A stretch of DNA of 64,000 nt, from the NCBI GenBank assembly GCA_902806595.1, contig CADCXC010000035.1, positions 1,550,001 to 1,614,000 on the forward strand, in the 5' to 3' direction. This stretch comes from Pyrenopolyporus hunteri (Eukaryota; Ascomycota; Sordariomycetes; Xylariales; Hypoxylaceae). The number at the start of each line of letters is the position of its first letter. The stretch's first letter is position 1. Both the position numbers and the translations under genes were made by a program. The notes beneath the pieces are model-generated. The model had not been told where the DNA came from, did no database searches, and was given only the letters and a program-made list of their open reading frames with translations. Positions 1-11,528 of this stretch are shown here, piece after piece.

Positions 1-142
1 TGTATTATATAAATATATCTAAACGCTCAAGTCCTACTCTTCCTCGTCGAGCTTGTCTCCTCTAGTCGTTTATGCGTAGCTGAGGACGTGTACATGCATC
101 TCCTAGTTTAATCGTCGCGTTACCGGATCGGTGGATACCTCC

Positions 143-831
143 CTATGCGGCGGCCGGAGGCGGGACGGGGGCGGCGGGCCCGGTGCTGGTGCCGCCTTGG
201 TTCGGTGGCGGCGGCAGGAACATGGGGAGGTAGGTTACGGCGAGGGCCATGACTATCATATTACATTACCAGTTAGTTGGTGCTCTTCTGCACTTTCCCC
301 TCTTGCTTTCTCTCTCTATCTTCTTTTTTTTTTGTTCCTATCCCCCAAATCGAAAGTGGAAACTTACTCGACATCCCGACGGAGAAGTACCCCGGCGTGC
401 CGGCGCTGCTCTTGCTCGCCTCCTCGCTCTCGCCCAGCCAGCTCTGGATGCTGAGCACCACCGATGCCCACCCGATGTACCGGTTGCGCGTGAAGATGGC
501 GGCCATGGGCAGCGTCGAGGAGAGCGTCGACGAGAGGTCGGCGGTGTCGCCGGGTTTGCCCGCGGGCTCTTGGTAGGGGACGACTGCGAGGCGGGTTAGC
601 GGTCGTGATAGTGATGGTGGTTGTTTTGGTGCTAATGCGGACGAGGCGGGATGGGATGAGATGAGATGTGATGTGATGCGGTGCGATGCGATGCGGTGTG
701 ATGGGCGAGGTGTATGTGATGGTTGCGATACGCGAGTGAGATGCGTACATAGGTTTAGGTGGTAGCTAGCTGGTTAATGGATAGGTGTACTTACCCAAGT
801 CCGGCCGTCGCATGTCCTTCTTCGTCGCCAT
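143..831 (-). CDS. Asterix/WDR83OS-like subunit of the ER PAT complex (120 aa, 3 exons)
   Basis: Small two-helix ER membrane protein. In animals the Asterix-CCDC47 (PAT) complex shields transmembrane helices during membrane protein insertion; the same role here is inferred from family likeness. Exons on the minus strand are 795-831, 368-583 and 143-252; donors are GTAAGT and acceptors GCAG and ATAG, and the model closes in frame at 120 codons plus TAG. The N-terminus MATKKDMRRPDLVVPY and the block RYIGWASVVLSIQSWL, then GTPGYFSVGMSSIMALAVTY, match the family pattern of a basic leader, a helix, a polar SEEASKS linker and a second helix. The tail is Pro/Gly/Ala-rich (FLPPPPNQGGTST). Intron 1 (584-794) carries a GATG-type simple repeat. 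Without splicing no long frame shows, so it is easily missed. Fairly sure of the family. Confidence 0.85.
650..704. repeat. GATGN-type simple repeat in an intron
   Basis: Imperfect pentamer run of GATGG, GATGA, GATGT, GATGC units inside intron 1 of the Asterix-like gene. It makes both strands look open, which explains spurious reading frames here. No function is implied. Confidence 0.7.
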
Positions 832-1390
832 ACTTTATCTCCTAACGCCTCTTTTATTGTCGTATTTTCTAAGTCGCGGGTAACTCGGTGTCGTTAATAA
901 GGAGGAATGCTTGGAGTCGATCGATTTGATATTATGTTCCGTGGTTGCGTATACTCCAAACTTCGGAAAGTAGAGGTTCAATGTTGTTTGTAATTGTAAT
1001 TGTAATTATGATTATGTGACAGAGATGCGATGTCGTTGAGATCGGTTGCTGCAGGGCCCGACTGGGGTGCTACTCAAACGCTAAACCCTTTTAAGCGAGT
1101 TGGGTACTTTCCCTTTCCCACCCTTTTTTCCCCCACCTTTGAGCGATAAAGCCACACGGGCGGGGATTAGCTCGCCAGATGGTAGATGGTAGTGTAGATC
1201 TACAGTACGTTAGTGCACGTATTCCGGACGGTAAACTGTGCTGTATAATCATGTATACCTACCTATACATATTAGATAGGTACATAACTCTCTCATACAT
1301 TACTATAGACATCTCATGTAACACCTTCAACATCTTCAACATCTTCCGTGCGACGTCAAATACGATACAGAAGTAACCTCAAAGTCGGTG

Positions 1391-1412
1391 TCGTCTCGTC
1401 TCGTCTCGTCTC
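1391..1412. repeat. (TCGTC)n simple repeat
   Basis: Four and a half pentamer units TCGTC/TCGTC in gene-free DNA. Confidence 0.7.
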
Positions 1413-3624
1413 ATTACGCATCTTGTTGAGTGCTACGGGTGCCACTTAACTCGCGCATACGAGAGCGAAATACCGAGGAGAGCTGAAAGAAGCGGGAAAT
1501 GGCGGAGTACATTAGCTTTCTTTGTGTGCTTAGTCCGGCATTTTGCGTGTGATCGCGATTCGCGATTCCCCCTATCTCCAAAAAGATGTTCCCCGTTCGG
1601 CCTTTGCAATGCGCCGTCAATTTGTTTGTGCGACGTCAACGTCGCCTTACGATGGCACACACCTATTCTTTATCGGCCAAGAGCCCGGTTCGCGGGTTCT
1701 CACCTATGCGGGTTTTGCACGTAGGTAGGCGTATAGCAGGAACATTATGAAGTCAAAGTGCGAGTGATATGAGCCTATTTACTTGGGATCAGACGGGCTT
1801 GCTTGCTTGTTTGCGGGCCGAGCAAGAGTTCCCGAATAAGGCGAGCCTCTCCGACGATCTAACGCTCATAGTAATGATAGTAATGATGATACGTTTCGGC
1901 AATGGGCATAAACCGTGAGGGGTCGATTACCCAGTACCCTAACTCTCAACATCCGGACGTGGCACTTCCTACGGACAGGATCCCACACGTATAAGTGGGA
2001 TTTGAGTTCCTATGGCTATTCAAATATAAACACGCCAGTAAACGCCGTGTTTCTTGAAACCGAACTCAATCACCGGCGTTTTAAGGGTATTATGTACTAA
2101 CACCTTATCCCCCTGCCCATGCGGTTATCTCTTAAGTGCGTGCATCCAACCACGTCTCGTAGGACACACATATATACCTACATATGTATATAGGTACCAG
2201 TAATGATTAAATTTGGATTTGGCGAGGGTAATCAGTTCCACGATAATTGGAGGAACTCCCCTGTTCCCCTTGCAGGATGCCAACCTAGCAAAGGTGAGTG
2301 ATGACTGGAATTAGGTTGGTACCCAGGTAGGGTATGTATGTATCAGTTGCCTACGATGTCGACATTCGATACATGGTTTTGATTCTAGGTAACTATGAAT
2401 CGATAAACGCCGACGACTTGCATAGCTCACATCCATCCACCTTTTATCTCCTATGTACGAGGTAGTCACCGCTTATAGATAATATGGGGAAGAAGTGCTC
2501 ATACGAGTATTGTCACACATACGGGAGTCGATCATACATTGAATAGGCACATATGCATGTGGGAATGGACACAAGACGGCTGCTCGCTGCCGAATTGGCC
2601 TTCGGGCTCCTTGATTGCCTCTCCTATTTACGGCAATTGGTTGCGGGGGTCGGCGGCCGCAATCCAGTCAGCCATTTGTCAGAGATACAAGACCGGACGC
2701 GGGTTATTTGATGACCTGCGTCTGGAGCTGGCTGATAGGGCCACCGGTCTTTTGGGGACAACTAAAAAAACGAGGGAGAAGAGGCACGTATACGGGTTCT
2801 GGGTGCTAAGTATTGGCAATTTGTGCAAAGGCCCAATCGGGCATCCGAGACGGCGTTGGAGTAGTTTCTGATGACACAAGGATTTTCACCGTCATAACAG
2901 TTCATCCTCCGCGATTGACAGATTGACGGTTTCCCCACGGCACGACAAGGCCCCAATCTGTCGTTTGTCGTATCCCGTCTTATGATTTTCCCGCCTGCGT
3001 CTCGGGCATCAGAAGTCGGTATCTAAGCGACTTGACAACAACCACCTGGTGCTGTGGCGGTAGAACGTGCCATCATCTCACGATACCCACGTACCATGTG
3101 ATTTGTCGTTGATTATGTACTCAGGCCTATCGGCCGGGAAGTCATCTGAATTTCGTCTGTTTTGGGGGCGGATTCAGCAAACCGAACCTACCAGGAAACA
3201 GGGTCGTCCCAATCTGGGCCGGTCAGCCCGGTGGACTAGCAGATTTTAGCTTGCCCAGGGCCTCGGTTCAGCCCCCAACCCACTCGTCCCCTTTTCTTTG
3301 TTTTTCTCTTTCGTGCTCTTTTCTCCTTGGCGGGTTTGTACTAACTCCGGTCTATCGTTTGTTGCCGGTTGGAAGTAGGTATGTAAGGCGTATACCTAGG
3401 TAATCGTAAAATCGGGAAATGCCTTAATTCCCTTCGGATCGCGGACATTGCGCGCGAACTGCATAAGCCCTCCCGGCTCATCATCGTCTCACCTAACCGA
3501 CTGCAGGGCGCAGCTCCCGAAGCTCCGAGTTAGGTCCCCTATCTTGGGTAGGCGAGTCCCCATTTTAGAGGCTGACGCTGCTGTGGGAAGAGGCCCGGAA
3601 GGAGCTGGTATGATTGATTACTAT

Positions 3625-3666
3625 ATCGTGTACACGATGTACATCGTGCGCATCGTGCGCATCGTG
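3625..3666. repeat. ATCGTG direct/inverted repeat array
   Basis: ATCGTG occurs at 3625, 3643, 3652 and 3661 (spacings 18, 9, 9). Two overlapping perfect palindromes sit at its left end: 14 bp at 3625-3638 and 16 bp at 3633-3648. It is in gene-free DNA. It could be a protein-binding array or a simple 9-bp tandem duplication. Confidence 0.6.
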
Positions 3667-4343
3667 CACCTAACGTGTAACCTGAATGTCGGATTTTTCA
3701 CGATAGCCGCGGACTACCTACACTACGCAGTACGGACGGGGTGACAAGTGCCTTGCAGCCCAAGCGATGCGAGGTAGATTTTCGGTATATGACGGGGCAA
3801 TGGAGATGAATTGGTAGATTGGTAAAAGAGGAGAAATGGAGCTATCTGACGTCCTCGTGGGCGGCCTGGGCAGACCGGACTTTGTAGGCTTGTTAAACCG
3901 GACTGGCTTAGTACGGGCGAGCTTGGACTGCTACGGAAGTGCCTAGGCGGCAAGTCGCCAAAACCCACTTCGGAGGTATCATACACACACTACACGTACA
4001 TGTATATGCGTACATGTATATGGCTTAGTCGAGCTGAACGGAGTGCCAAGTGGTCGACAGGTCGTATGTATCGAGAGGGTTAATTCTCGATTTTCCTGAT
4101 GTCTTATCCGAACATGTTTTTATTTGTCCGTTGGCGTCTTTTAAATAACATCTAGATCCACTCTATTTTACACAAACTGATGGACTAATCTACTAGGTAC
4201 CTGCCTAGGCTATTAGGGTCCTAGGCAGAGCCCTTCCATTATAGCGTATTATTTGGTATGGATCGTATCTCGGGCTTACACACTACCTGGTACTATATAT
4301 ACCTACATGTACATACCGTACTTTCCCTCCAGCATTTATTAAT

Positions 4344-4379
4344 TGCCTACATGTACTACGTGGTATAATCATGTAGGCA
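4344..4379. repeat. 10-bp inverted repeat
   Basis: TGCCTACATG (4344-4353) and CATGTAGGCA (4370-4379) are perfect reverse complements with a 16-base loop. Confidence 0.7.
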
Positions 4380-4825
4380 GTTGCCTATGGGGCGCGAAGG
4401 GCAGGAAGCCAGCTAGGTATGCTATGGTATATGTATGCACCTACCTGCAATAGTAAGGGTACGCGTAGGTAAGGTAAGGAGCTTTCCAGGTGGGAAGAAA
4501 GAGCAGCTGGGCAGCCATCTAAAAGGGTGCGATGGTGTCAGTTCGCATATTTTCCCGCGCTTCCGATCCCACCCTTTCCAGTCCCCACCACCCCCTGCCA
4601 CGCAGATCATGCCAAAGGAGAAGGCAAGGTGCTAAGAGGTCCCAAGGGCTAGTCCCGCCCACATGCCTGCTTCTTCGCTCGCACTGGTCCAGATTGCCTA
4701 GATGCCCAGATACCCAGATGCGGTCAATGGCCACTGGGTCGCTGCCAGTCTTGGTTGGGGTGCGCTATGTATTATGTGGGAGCCACACGCTACATATTAC
4801 GCAGCACCTAATACGCAGTATACAT

Positions 4826-4854
4826 ACCTAGGTACCTACCTACCTACCTACCTA
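4826..4854. repeat. (CCTA)n microsatellite with palindromic CCTAGG core
   Basis: The sequence runs from ACCTAGGTACC into repeated CCTA units. It is one of many related CCTA/TAGG tracts in the intergenic DNA of this window. Confidence 0.7.
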
Positions 4855-5342
4855 ATACGCAGTGCGCAGTACCCTACGCATTCTTACCGCAGCCCCGATT
4901 TTACCTTTTGCCGCTACCACCGTATCGCCGCTACGGACGTTGTGAGGCGGAAAGAGAGTGTGTGTAATCATAGAAACACCTCTTTTTAGCTATACAACCT
5001 CTCTTTCAACCCACACATACACACCCCTACCTACTTACCTACCTACTCACTTTACATACTACATACTACATACATACATACCACGCATAACAACGCACAT
5101 GCTACACCCTGCCCATACCAGACGCACTTGGTCGGATTCGCTTTGACTTTCCCCTACGTAGCTTGAACCTCGCTTCTACTACCGACTCGCCGCCGTCCAT
5201 CCCTCCTCCTTGTACGCCCGAGCCTCGCGACATCGCCATCCCTAGACTCGGCTTCGTTTTCCCACCTCACAGTCAAACCGCGTACGCAACGCCAATTCCC
5301 ACCACGTGAAGACATGGCGCATCGACACATCGCTCGCCCGCG

Positions 5343-8300
5343 ATGACCTCCCGGCCCCCTATGGCCGTCCCCCAGCGACAGCCTCAGAGAACTCTAAGCG
5401 GCTCGGGGTTGTCGCAGTCCCCTACCCACCAGCGAACCCTCTCCCAACAATACCCATCCCCGTCCCCTATTCGAAGGTCGGACGGCTTCAGCGAACAGCC
5501 CGCCGACGTGGGCGATGCCGCACAGAACCGCTTTAGCACTATACCTAGAAGGGGAGGGTCGAGGCTCAAACTCGAATTAGCCAACGATGGCATCGAACAC
5601 CCCGGCTTCAGCGAATCCCCGCAGAATTTAGATGCTCTATCCGCCAATAAGGCATTCACCCCATCGCGAGTGATGTCGATGAATGATGCATCCGACGCTG
5701 GCGACTTAACTCCCAGGACGTCGAGATGCCAGACCGCCGACGAAGATTCGGCTCCCTTGCCTATGCCCCCTCGCCGAACTCGGTTCGTCGTACCTGCTAA
5801 GAGGCCAGAGCCCTCGAGCATGAGTGCGCCTCCGAAGAAGGACACACGTCCGAAGCCGTTCGTCCTCGAACCCCCGCCGAACGCTCCCCGCTACTCGAGC
5901 ACGGGCAAGCCAGAGTCTACCGGTAAAACTAAAACTAGGGATGCGGCTGCTCGTGCGTCTACTAATCCATGTATAGGAGTCGCTGATTTCTACCGCTGGA
6001 CCGGGACACATCCTGAAGACCAGTTTTCTGATAGTATCATTAGGCATGGATACTTTGACAAGGCACCGGCGCAGTCTACCCAGGAACCCGCGTCGGCGAA
6101 GGCTCCCTTGTTTCCCGCATTGAAACATAAGACCGGCCTTCATAATTTATCGACTATATTCACCAGCATACTAAACCACAGAAGACACAACGGCCAGATC
6201 ACATCAGCTTCCACATTCAAGCCCCCGCCCCGAGTTACGCTAACCGACACCAAGAGAGAGATCTGGCTCAAAGACCTCGCCAACCCGGCCATCTCACTCA
6301 GACGTCTCAGCCGAACTATTCCGCACGGTATTCGTGGGAAGATCTTACTCGAGCAATGCTTAAATAAGAACGTCCCTACGGAGCGTGCTGTCTGGCTTGC
6401 AAAATGCGTCGGCGCAAACGAGATCCGGGCGTTCAAGAGAAAGGGGACGAATGGCATATTCGTGATGGGCGGAGAAGCCAAATGGATTAGAGACTGGACC
6501 GTATTCGTCGAGCAGTTTGTCGACGCCGTCTCTAACGCCTTCAGCGAAGACGACTGGAAGACTAAAGTTACATATGCGTAAGTGATAGCGGCTAACCCAC
6601 GAAGATACGAGTCTCTTTTTCGCTAACGGCATGTAGCATTCGCCTCGCTACTCACCTTTACGCCGAACATCTCTTGGACCGGGATCATTATATGGACTGG
6701 TTAGTTTCCGGCTTGGAAAGCAGCAATCAAGCTAAACTCCCCATGTGGCTTTTGATCATCCAAATTTACTGGAAAGATATCCTCAAGTTAAGGAGGCATG
6801 GACGCCGTCTAGTCAGCGCCATCTTGTCTCATCACTCTTCTGTACGCCTCCTGGGCACCCCCTTAGCGTTGACTAGCTAACTCGACGACCAGATATATTA
6901 CCATCCTGACCGCGATATTTTACTTCCGCTCGCCACGCGTTTGCAGTCCCTAGTCGAATCCCTCCTCATGACTTGCCCGGAGAATTTCATCAATCCTGGA
7001 ACCTGGCTCGAATTCCGCGATTCTTTGCTAGAACGCCCCGGATCGGGCAATAACGAAATTAGATCGAAGATTTTCAAGTCGATTGATTTACGTAACGACT
7101 ATCTGACGAGCTCGAACGCCAAATCACAACCCGCTTTAAGAAGCATAGTGGTTCAGTTACTCGATAGCATACATCGGACGCCTCTCGACAATGAAATTCC
7201 AAAGCGGCTCTGGAAGACGAGCGATAATAAGTTATCCATAGTTAGGACCGTCCTCGAATGGTGTACTTCGCTGTATCGACCTGGAATTGCAAAGATCTAC
7301 ATTGGTACGACACTTCTGCGTTCGTCGTCGACTTTAGACGTAGACGTCACCACCGCTATTTTAGACTTCCTAGACGTCGATCCGCTCGAGGAGATTGCGC
7401 GGAAACAACTCGTATACCATCTGGTATCGGAGCTCGCTCGCTCAGGCCACTTCTCGGTGGCTCAGTACATACAGTGGCTCATAGCTCGCGGCGGACTTTC
7501 CCATCCCGGCGAGGTAGCACGAGATGGTCCATGTTTTACGAGGCTTCTCGTTGAGATACCCCTTGATTCTCTAAACGAATCCATGAGAAATCTGAGGGCA
7601 ACATTGTTACGAAGGGCCTCTTTTTCAGTTGAAGACGAAGCGCGGGACATGGCGATGGCGATAAGTTGTATTAAACACACGCTTTCCGTGCCGTTAAGTC
7701 CGGAGGATCCCTTTTCGCCTGGGTTGTCAATGGGCCTGAAAAAGTTATCGAAGCGAATCCAGTGGAGTAGCCGCGCGCTCAAGACAACTATCTCCTCGTG
7801 GCTCAGCAACGACTTCGTTGGCGGCGTTGTCCGAAGTTCGCAGTCCGGCAAAGGCGGTGTCGAACTTCCCAGGGCCACCTTTGAGAAGGTCCGAACACTT
7901 CTCGAAGCCGCCCAGGATTACACCATGCTCGAAAATGTCTTGAAGCTTACCGCCACATATTCTAGCGCGGAGCTTCTCGCATGCTGTGCCGACACGATCA
8001 ATCTTCACCTACCGATATTCACTGCGAGCGGAGCAGCTAAGCCTCTCTTCCAGATCCTGTACGAACGACTTAAAGCGATCGTGGAAGAGCAAGGCATGGG
8101 CGCGCGCCCGCTACTCGCTTCTCTCGCAAATCTCGCGCCGCGTCTACCCGGCCTAGAAGACGTGGCTACGCAGTTGCATAACGACTTAATACGGATAGAT
8201 CGTAGTAGTGCTGTCGATGCTTCGTCGCCATTATCCGACAACATGGCTACGCAACTCCAAGACGCCGAAACGGAGCTGAGCGAGCAGATCGAGAAGCTTG

Positions 8301-10009
8301 CTAGTTACACTAGCGCTGATAGGCCGACGATGGAGCGTCTGTTCTATGCGATCATCAAGAAGCTACAGGCTTACTGGGGTAAAGGGGACGAGCGCCAGCG
8401 ACTCTGTTGCATACTTCTCACGAGACTGCGCGTATTCGACATTCAACACTTCAACGAACTCATGAAGGGATGGGTTCAGCACATCCGCAAGCTGCCGAAC
8501 CGACCACGCATCGACCAGCTATTTCCTCCCTTGGTGAGCTCGGGCTGTCTGCCTCTTACGATTCTATTTGCGACGGCTCCGAGAAGTCAGGATCAGGCTA
8601 CGCAGCTCCAACCTAACGCCGTCGGGTCTGCTTCGATCTATATGCAGGAAATCCTGCAGATGTTGATGATGCCCTGTAGTCAAAGCCCCGTGATGACTTC
8701 GGAAGACTGCTACCGTTTCCGCATCGTTCAAGACCACGCGAAGCGCGAGCACGCGAGGGAGCTGATGCCTCTAATTCGCGGGGCGTTAGCGGAGTATTCG
8801 GCCTCTCGAAATCAACACGCGTCGATCCCGCAACCGCTCGATAACGAAGAATTTGAGGCGCAAGTGCTCGAACTCCTCCGATTTCTGGTTCTCGTCGATC
8901 CAAACGCTGCGAGCCAGACCGTGTCGCTAAAAAGCCCCGATCCGAAACTAGCCGCGCTCATCGAGACCTGGACTACGAAGCTGATGGTCCCTAATAGTGG
9001 TGGCGGACAAAAGTCCTTCGAGCAAGTTTTGGAGTTGGCGAACGAGTTTACCCTACCTTTTTGCCAGGTCAAGCTCTCTCTGAACCTTGCCGTTGACGAG
9101 TCGGGACCCACTGAAGGGGCCGAGAGGACTCAGTCGCAACTCGAATTGTTATCAAAAGCACTCGATAACGCCATCGACGCTAACAATATCATGTGGACAG
9201 GCATGCTCCCATCCCTGAGTCCTGATATCACGCAGCATATGAGAAACCGAGCGGAGTCGCGCTTCCTCGAAATTATTCCCTCTCTCAAGAATCCTCCCGG
9301 AGACGGTGCCTTTGACAAGGATATCCACATGGCGGAGAACCTGCTAACGGTCATCGACTCCATATTCCGCGGAGGATCGGGCTCGAAAGTATTCTTATTT
9401 TCGAACGCTTTGGTGGACAAGCTCGCCGACCTGTGGGATATCCTCGCTTCGAGAGCCAACGAATATGCGTCCCTGCAGGCTGCCGTACTCTCGCACTGGC
9501 TGCCCCTTATCTTCTCTTACCTAACTCTCTATACCTCGCCATCCGCCAGCGCGGCCGAGGCATCGAAACTATCGGGCGGCGAAATCCGCGCCCGCGCCCT
9601 GGTCATCCTCGCGGGCCTTGTTCAGGAACTCGATAATTACCCATCCTATAATCTGGGACAAAAAGCCTTTGACATCGCGCTCGCGCTCGTTGACAATTTG
9701 CCCGAAGAAGCACGCCTGCAATGCGTGCGTGCGGTGAAGGACGTCACAGCCGATCCCAGGATCAGGTATCTTTTCAGCTTCGCTGCAAACCCGGCGGAAA
9801 ATTTAATGTTAGCCCACCGCGAGAAGCCGGTTCCGGGAATACAGGATAGGAGGCCTACGGCGATGGGCATGGGAATGAATATGATGCCGGAGAAGCTGAC
9901 CCCTTTTGTGTTCAGGAGGTGGGAAATCCTCAGCGAGCCTACCCCTGTCGTCGGCGAGAACGATACCAGCCTGAGCCTGACACTATTCGATGCCAGGAAA
10001 ATGAAGTAA
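5343..10009 (+). CDS. SRB8: Mediator complex subunit 12 (MED12/Srb8), 1518 aa
   Basis: Large subunit of the CDK8 kinase module of Mediator; in the nucleus it activates the cyclin C-CDK8 pair and controls access of Mediator to RNA polymerase II. Three exons: 5343-6577, 6637-6841 and 6893-10009; introns start GTAAGT and GTACGC and end GTAG and CCAG, and the joins are in frame. The N-terminus MTSRPPMAVPQRQPQRTLSG is the usual fungal Srb8 start and leads into a Pro/Ser-rich stretch. The diagnostic Med12 domain lies at about residues 298-375, with LANPAISLRRLSRTIPHGIR and WLAKCVGANEIRAFKRKG. The rest is a long helical region of the length expected for fungal MED12. No premature stops or odd composition. 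The 5' neighbour is far away, so it has its own promoter. Confidence 0.96.
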
Positions 10010-11528
10010 TCCACTATAGCGGGCGGCTTATGCGCTCTCCCGCTTCTAATTTATTTTGGCTTGTATGTACGGATACCTTTAGAATTTGTCTAGAGGAAAG
10101 CCAAGCGATGAGACTCCTCACACCAGGAGCCGGGCTGTCGTTTTACCTCGCGGACATGCACGGCCTGCATTACGAGTAGATGAGGGGAGCATACAGGGTT
10201 TTCCATTAGCTTAAGCCCCTCCCCTTTCCCTTACACCTCTTTTTTTTTGTCATCTGTTCCCGTATCCTCCCTTTTGCTTAGTCTCTCTCAATCTTACAGT
10301 CTTACTACTACTTTCTCGGGAACTTCTCACGGCATTCATGATATTACGCATTGTGCTGAGGTTGGGGTGTTTTTGTTGTTCTTGCCGCCATCTTAATTCC
10401 TCTGATCTCGGCGCGGATGCGCGCGCGCCCTCCGCTTCGCGCAACTTATTACGGCGATACCCGGGCTGGATTTGACGAGGGAAGCATACATGGATGTCTA
10501 TGCTCTTTTCCGGCCTCTTTGTTATTTGCTTTGTCTCGTCGCCGTTGTTTTGTTTACCCACCAGTTCTTTCTTTTTTTTAATCACCGGCGGAACGGGTCA
10601 CGGTTGGGTTCCGGATCGGTGTTGGGTGAACGCCGGTTGCGTTTGCGTTTGTATGCGGTGAAAGTGTATAGATGGGCGCGAAGGTGAAGGTGTGAAAGAT
10701 AAGAGATCCATATGAGACTTAAGGAGATGTGGATGGCGAAAGGGGAAAGGAGATGGGAAGGCGCTGTAGTGAGATGCCGAGAGAAATGAGAGAAATCCTT
10801 CCAATTGTTGGCGTGCATGTTGTCGTGCTGTTTCGGTTTTGTTGTGACTGTCAGGCTTGGCGATAGTTTCCCATCCCCTATCCCTCTCTCTTTTTTGCCT
10901 CCCTCCGCCCGTTTTATTCGCATTCCCCAGAATATCCTACCGAATCACTATAAACGCATATAATAAGCATGAATCCATTTCTAGCCGGCCTCGAAGTTTT
11001 TATGATAACCGATACAACTGACGCCTACTGAAGAGAAGCTCGTACGCGTAATGATGTCTTAACATAGGGATCTACTACATTAAGATTACGTAGGTAGCTA
11101 AACTGGCCTATATACCTGGTAGCCAAGTTTATGACATTAGAATACCAAAGAGCGTGGTAATAGGAGATAATTCGCGTCTCTACATGCCTCCCAGGTATTC
11201 GTAATCTCAGAACTTCGCTCATTACATTCTGGCCTCATTTCTACGCCGCGGAGTCTCGAGCCTCTTCACCTTATCAAACAAAATACTGCATACTTTAGAT
11301 CTTAATGATAATAAGAGTAATAAGCCCGATCAGTTCGAATATGGTAGAAAGAGAATATATTCAAATAACGTGAAAAACGTAAACCTCCAGTCCAACGCCC
11401 GCGACCGCCGTATCCCATCCAAGCGTCCAGACCTCCTTATTTACCTAGGTATGTAACCACTCCCATTCCTTATCAAAACCCAACGTAGCGCCCGGACGCC
11501 CAACCGCCAACGACCCAAGATTCGCCCT
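10010..11528. other. Intergenic region between convergent genes
   Basis: 1.5 kb between the 3' ends of MED12 (+) and the repeat-rich secreted protein (-). Pyrimidine-rich near 10220-10330 and 10880-10920. The small frames here are low-complexity and on both strands; no gene recognised. It probably holds both 3' UTRs. Confidence 0.6.

Larger units (their letters stand above)
832..5342. other. Long intergenic region, no gene recognised
   Basis: 4.5 kb between the start of the Asterix-like gene and the start of MED12. It holds a TCGTC pentamer run (1391-1412), an ATCGTG palindrome array (3625-3666), a 10-bp inverted repeat TGCCTACATG/CATGTAGGCA (4344-4379) and a CCTA tetramer run (4826-4854). 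The reading frames present are short, lack family-like composition and have no plausible intron chain. The last ~300 bases are C/T-rich and look like the MED12 promoter and leader. Confidence 0.6.

Noticed and set aside
1155..1195. tRNA-like segment (GGGGATTAGCTCGCCAGATGG)
   Set aside because: It resembles a D arm only; no acceptor, anticodon or T arm follows.
10250..10923. Small minus-strand frames in the gap after MED12
   Set aside because: Low-complexity, no domain, no intron chain; likely 3' UTR or spacer.
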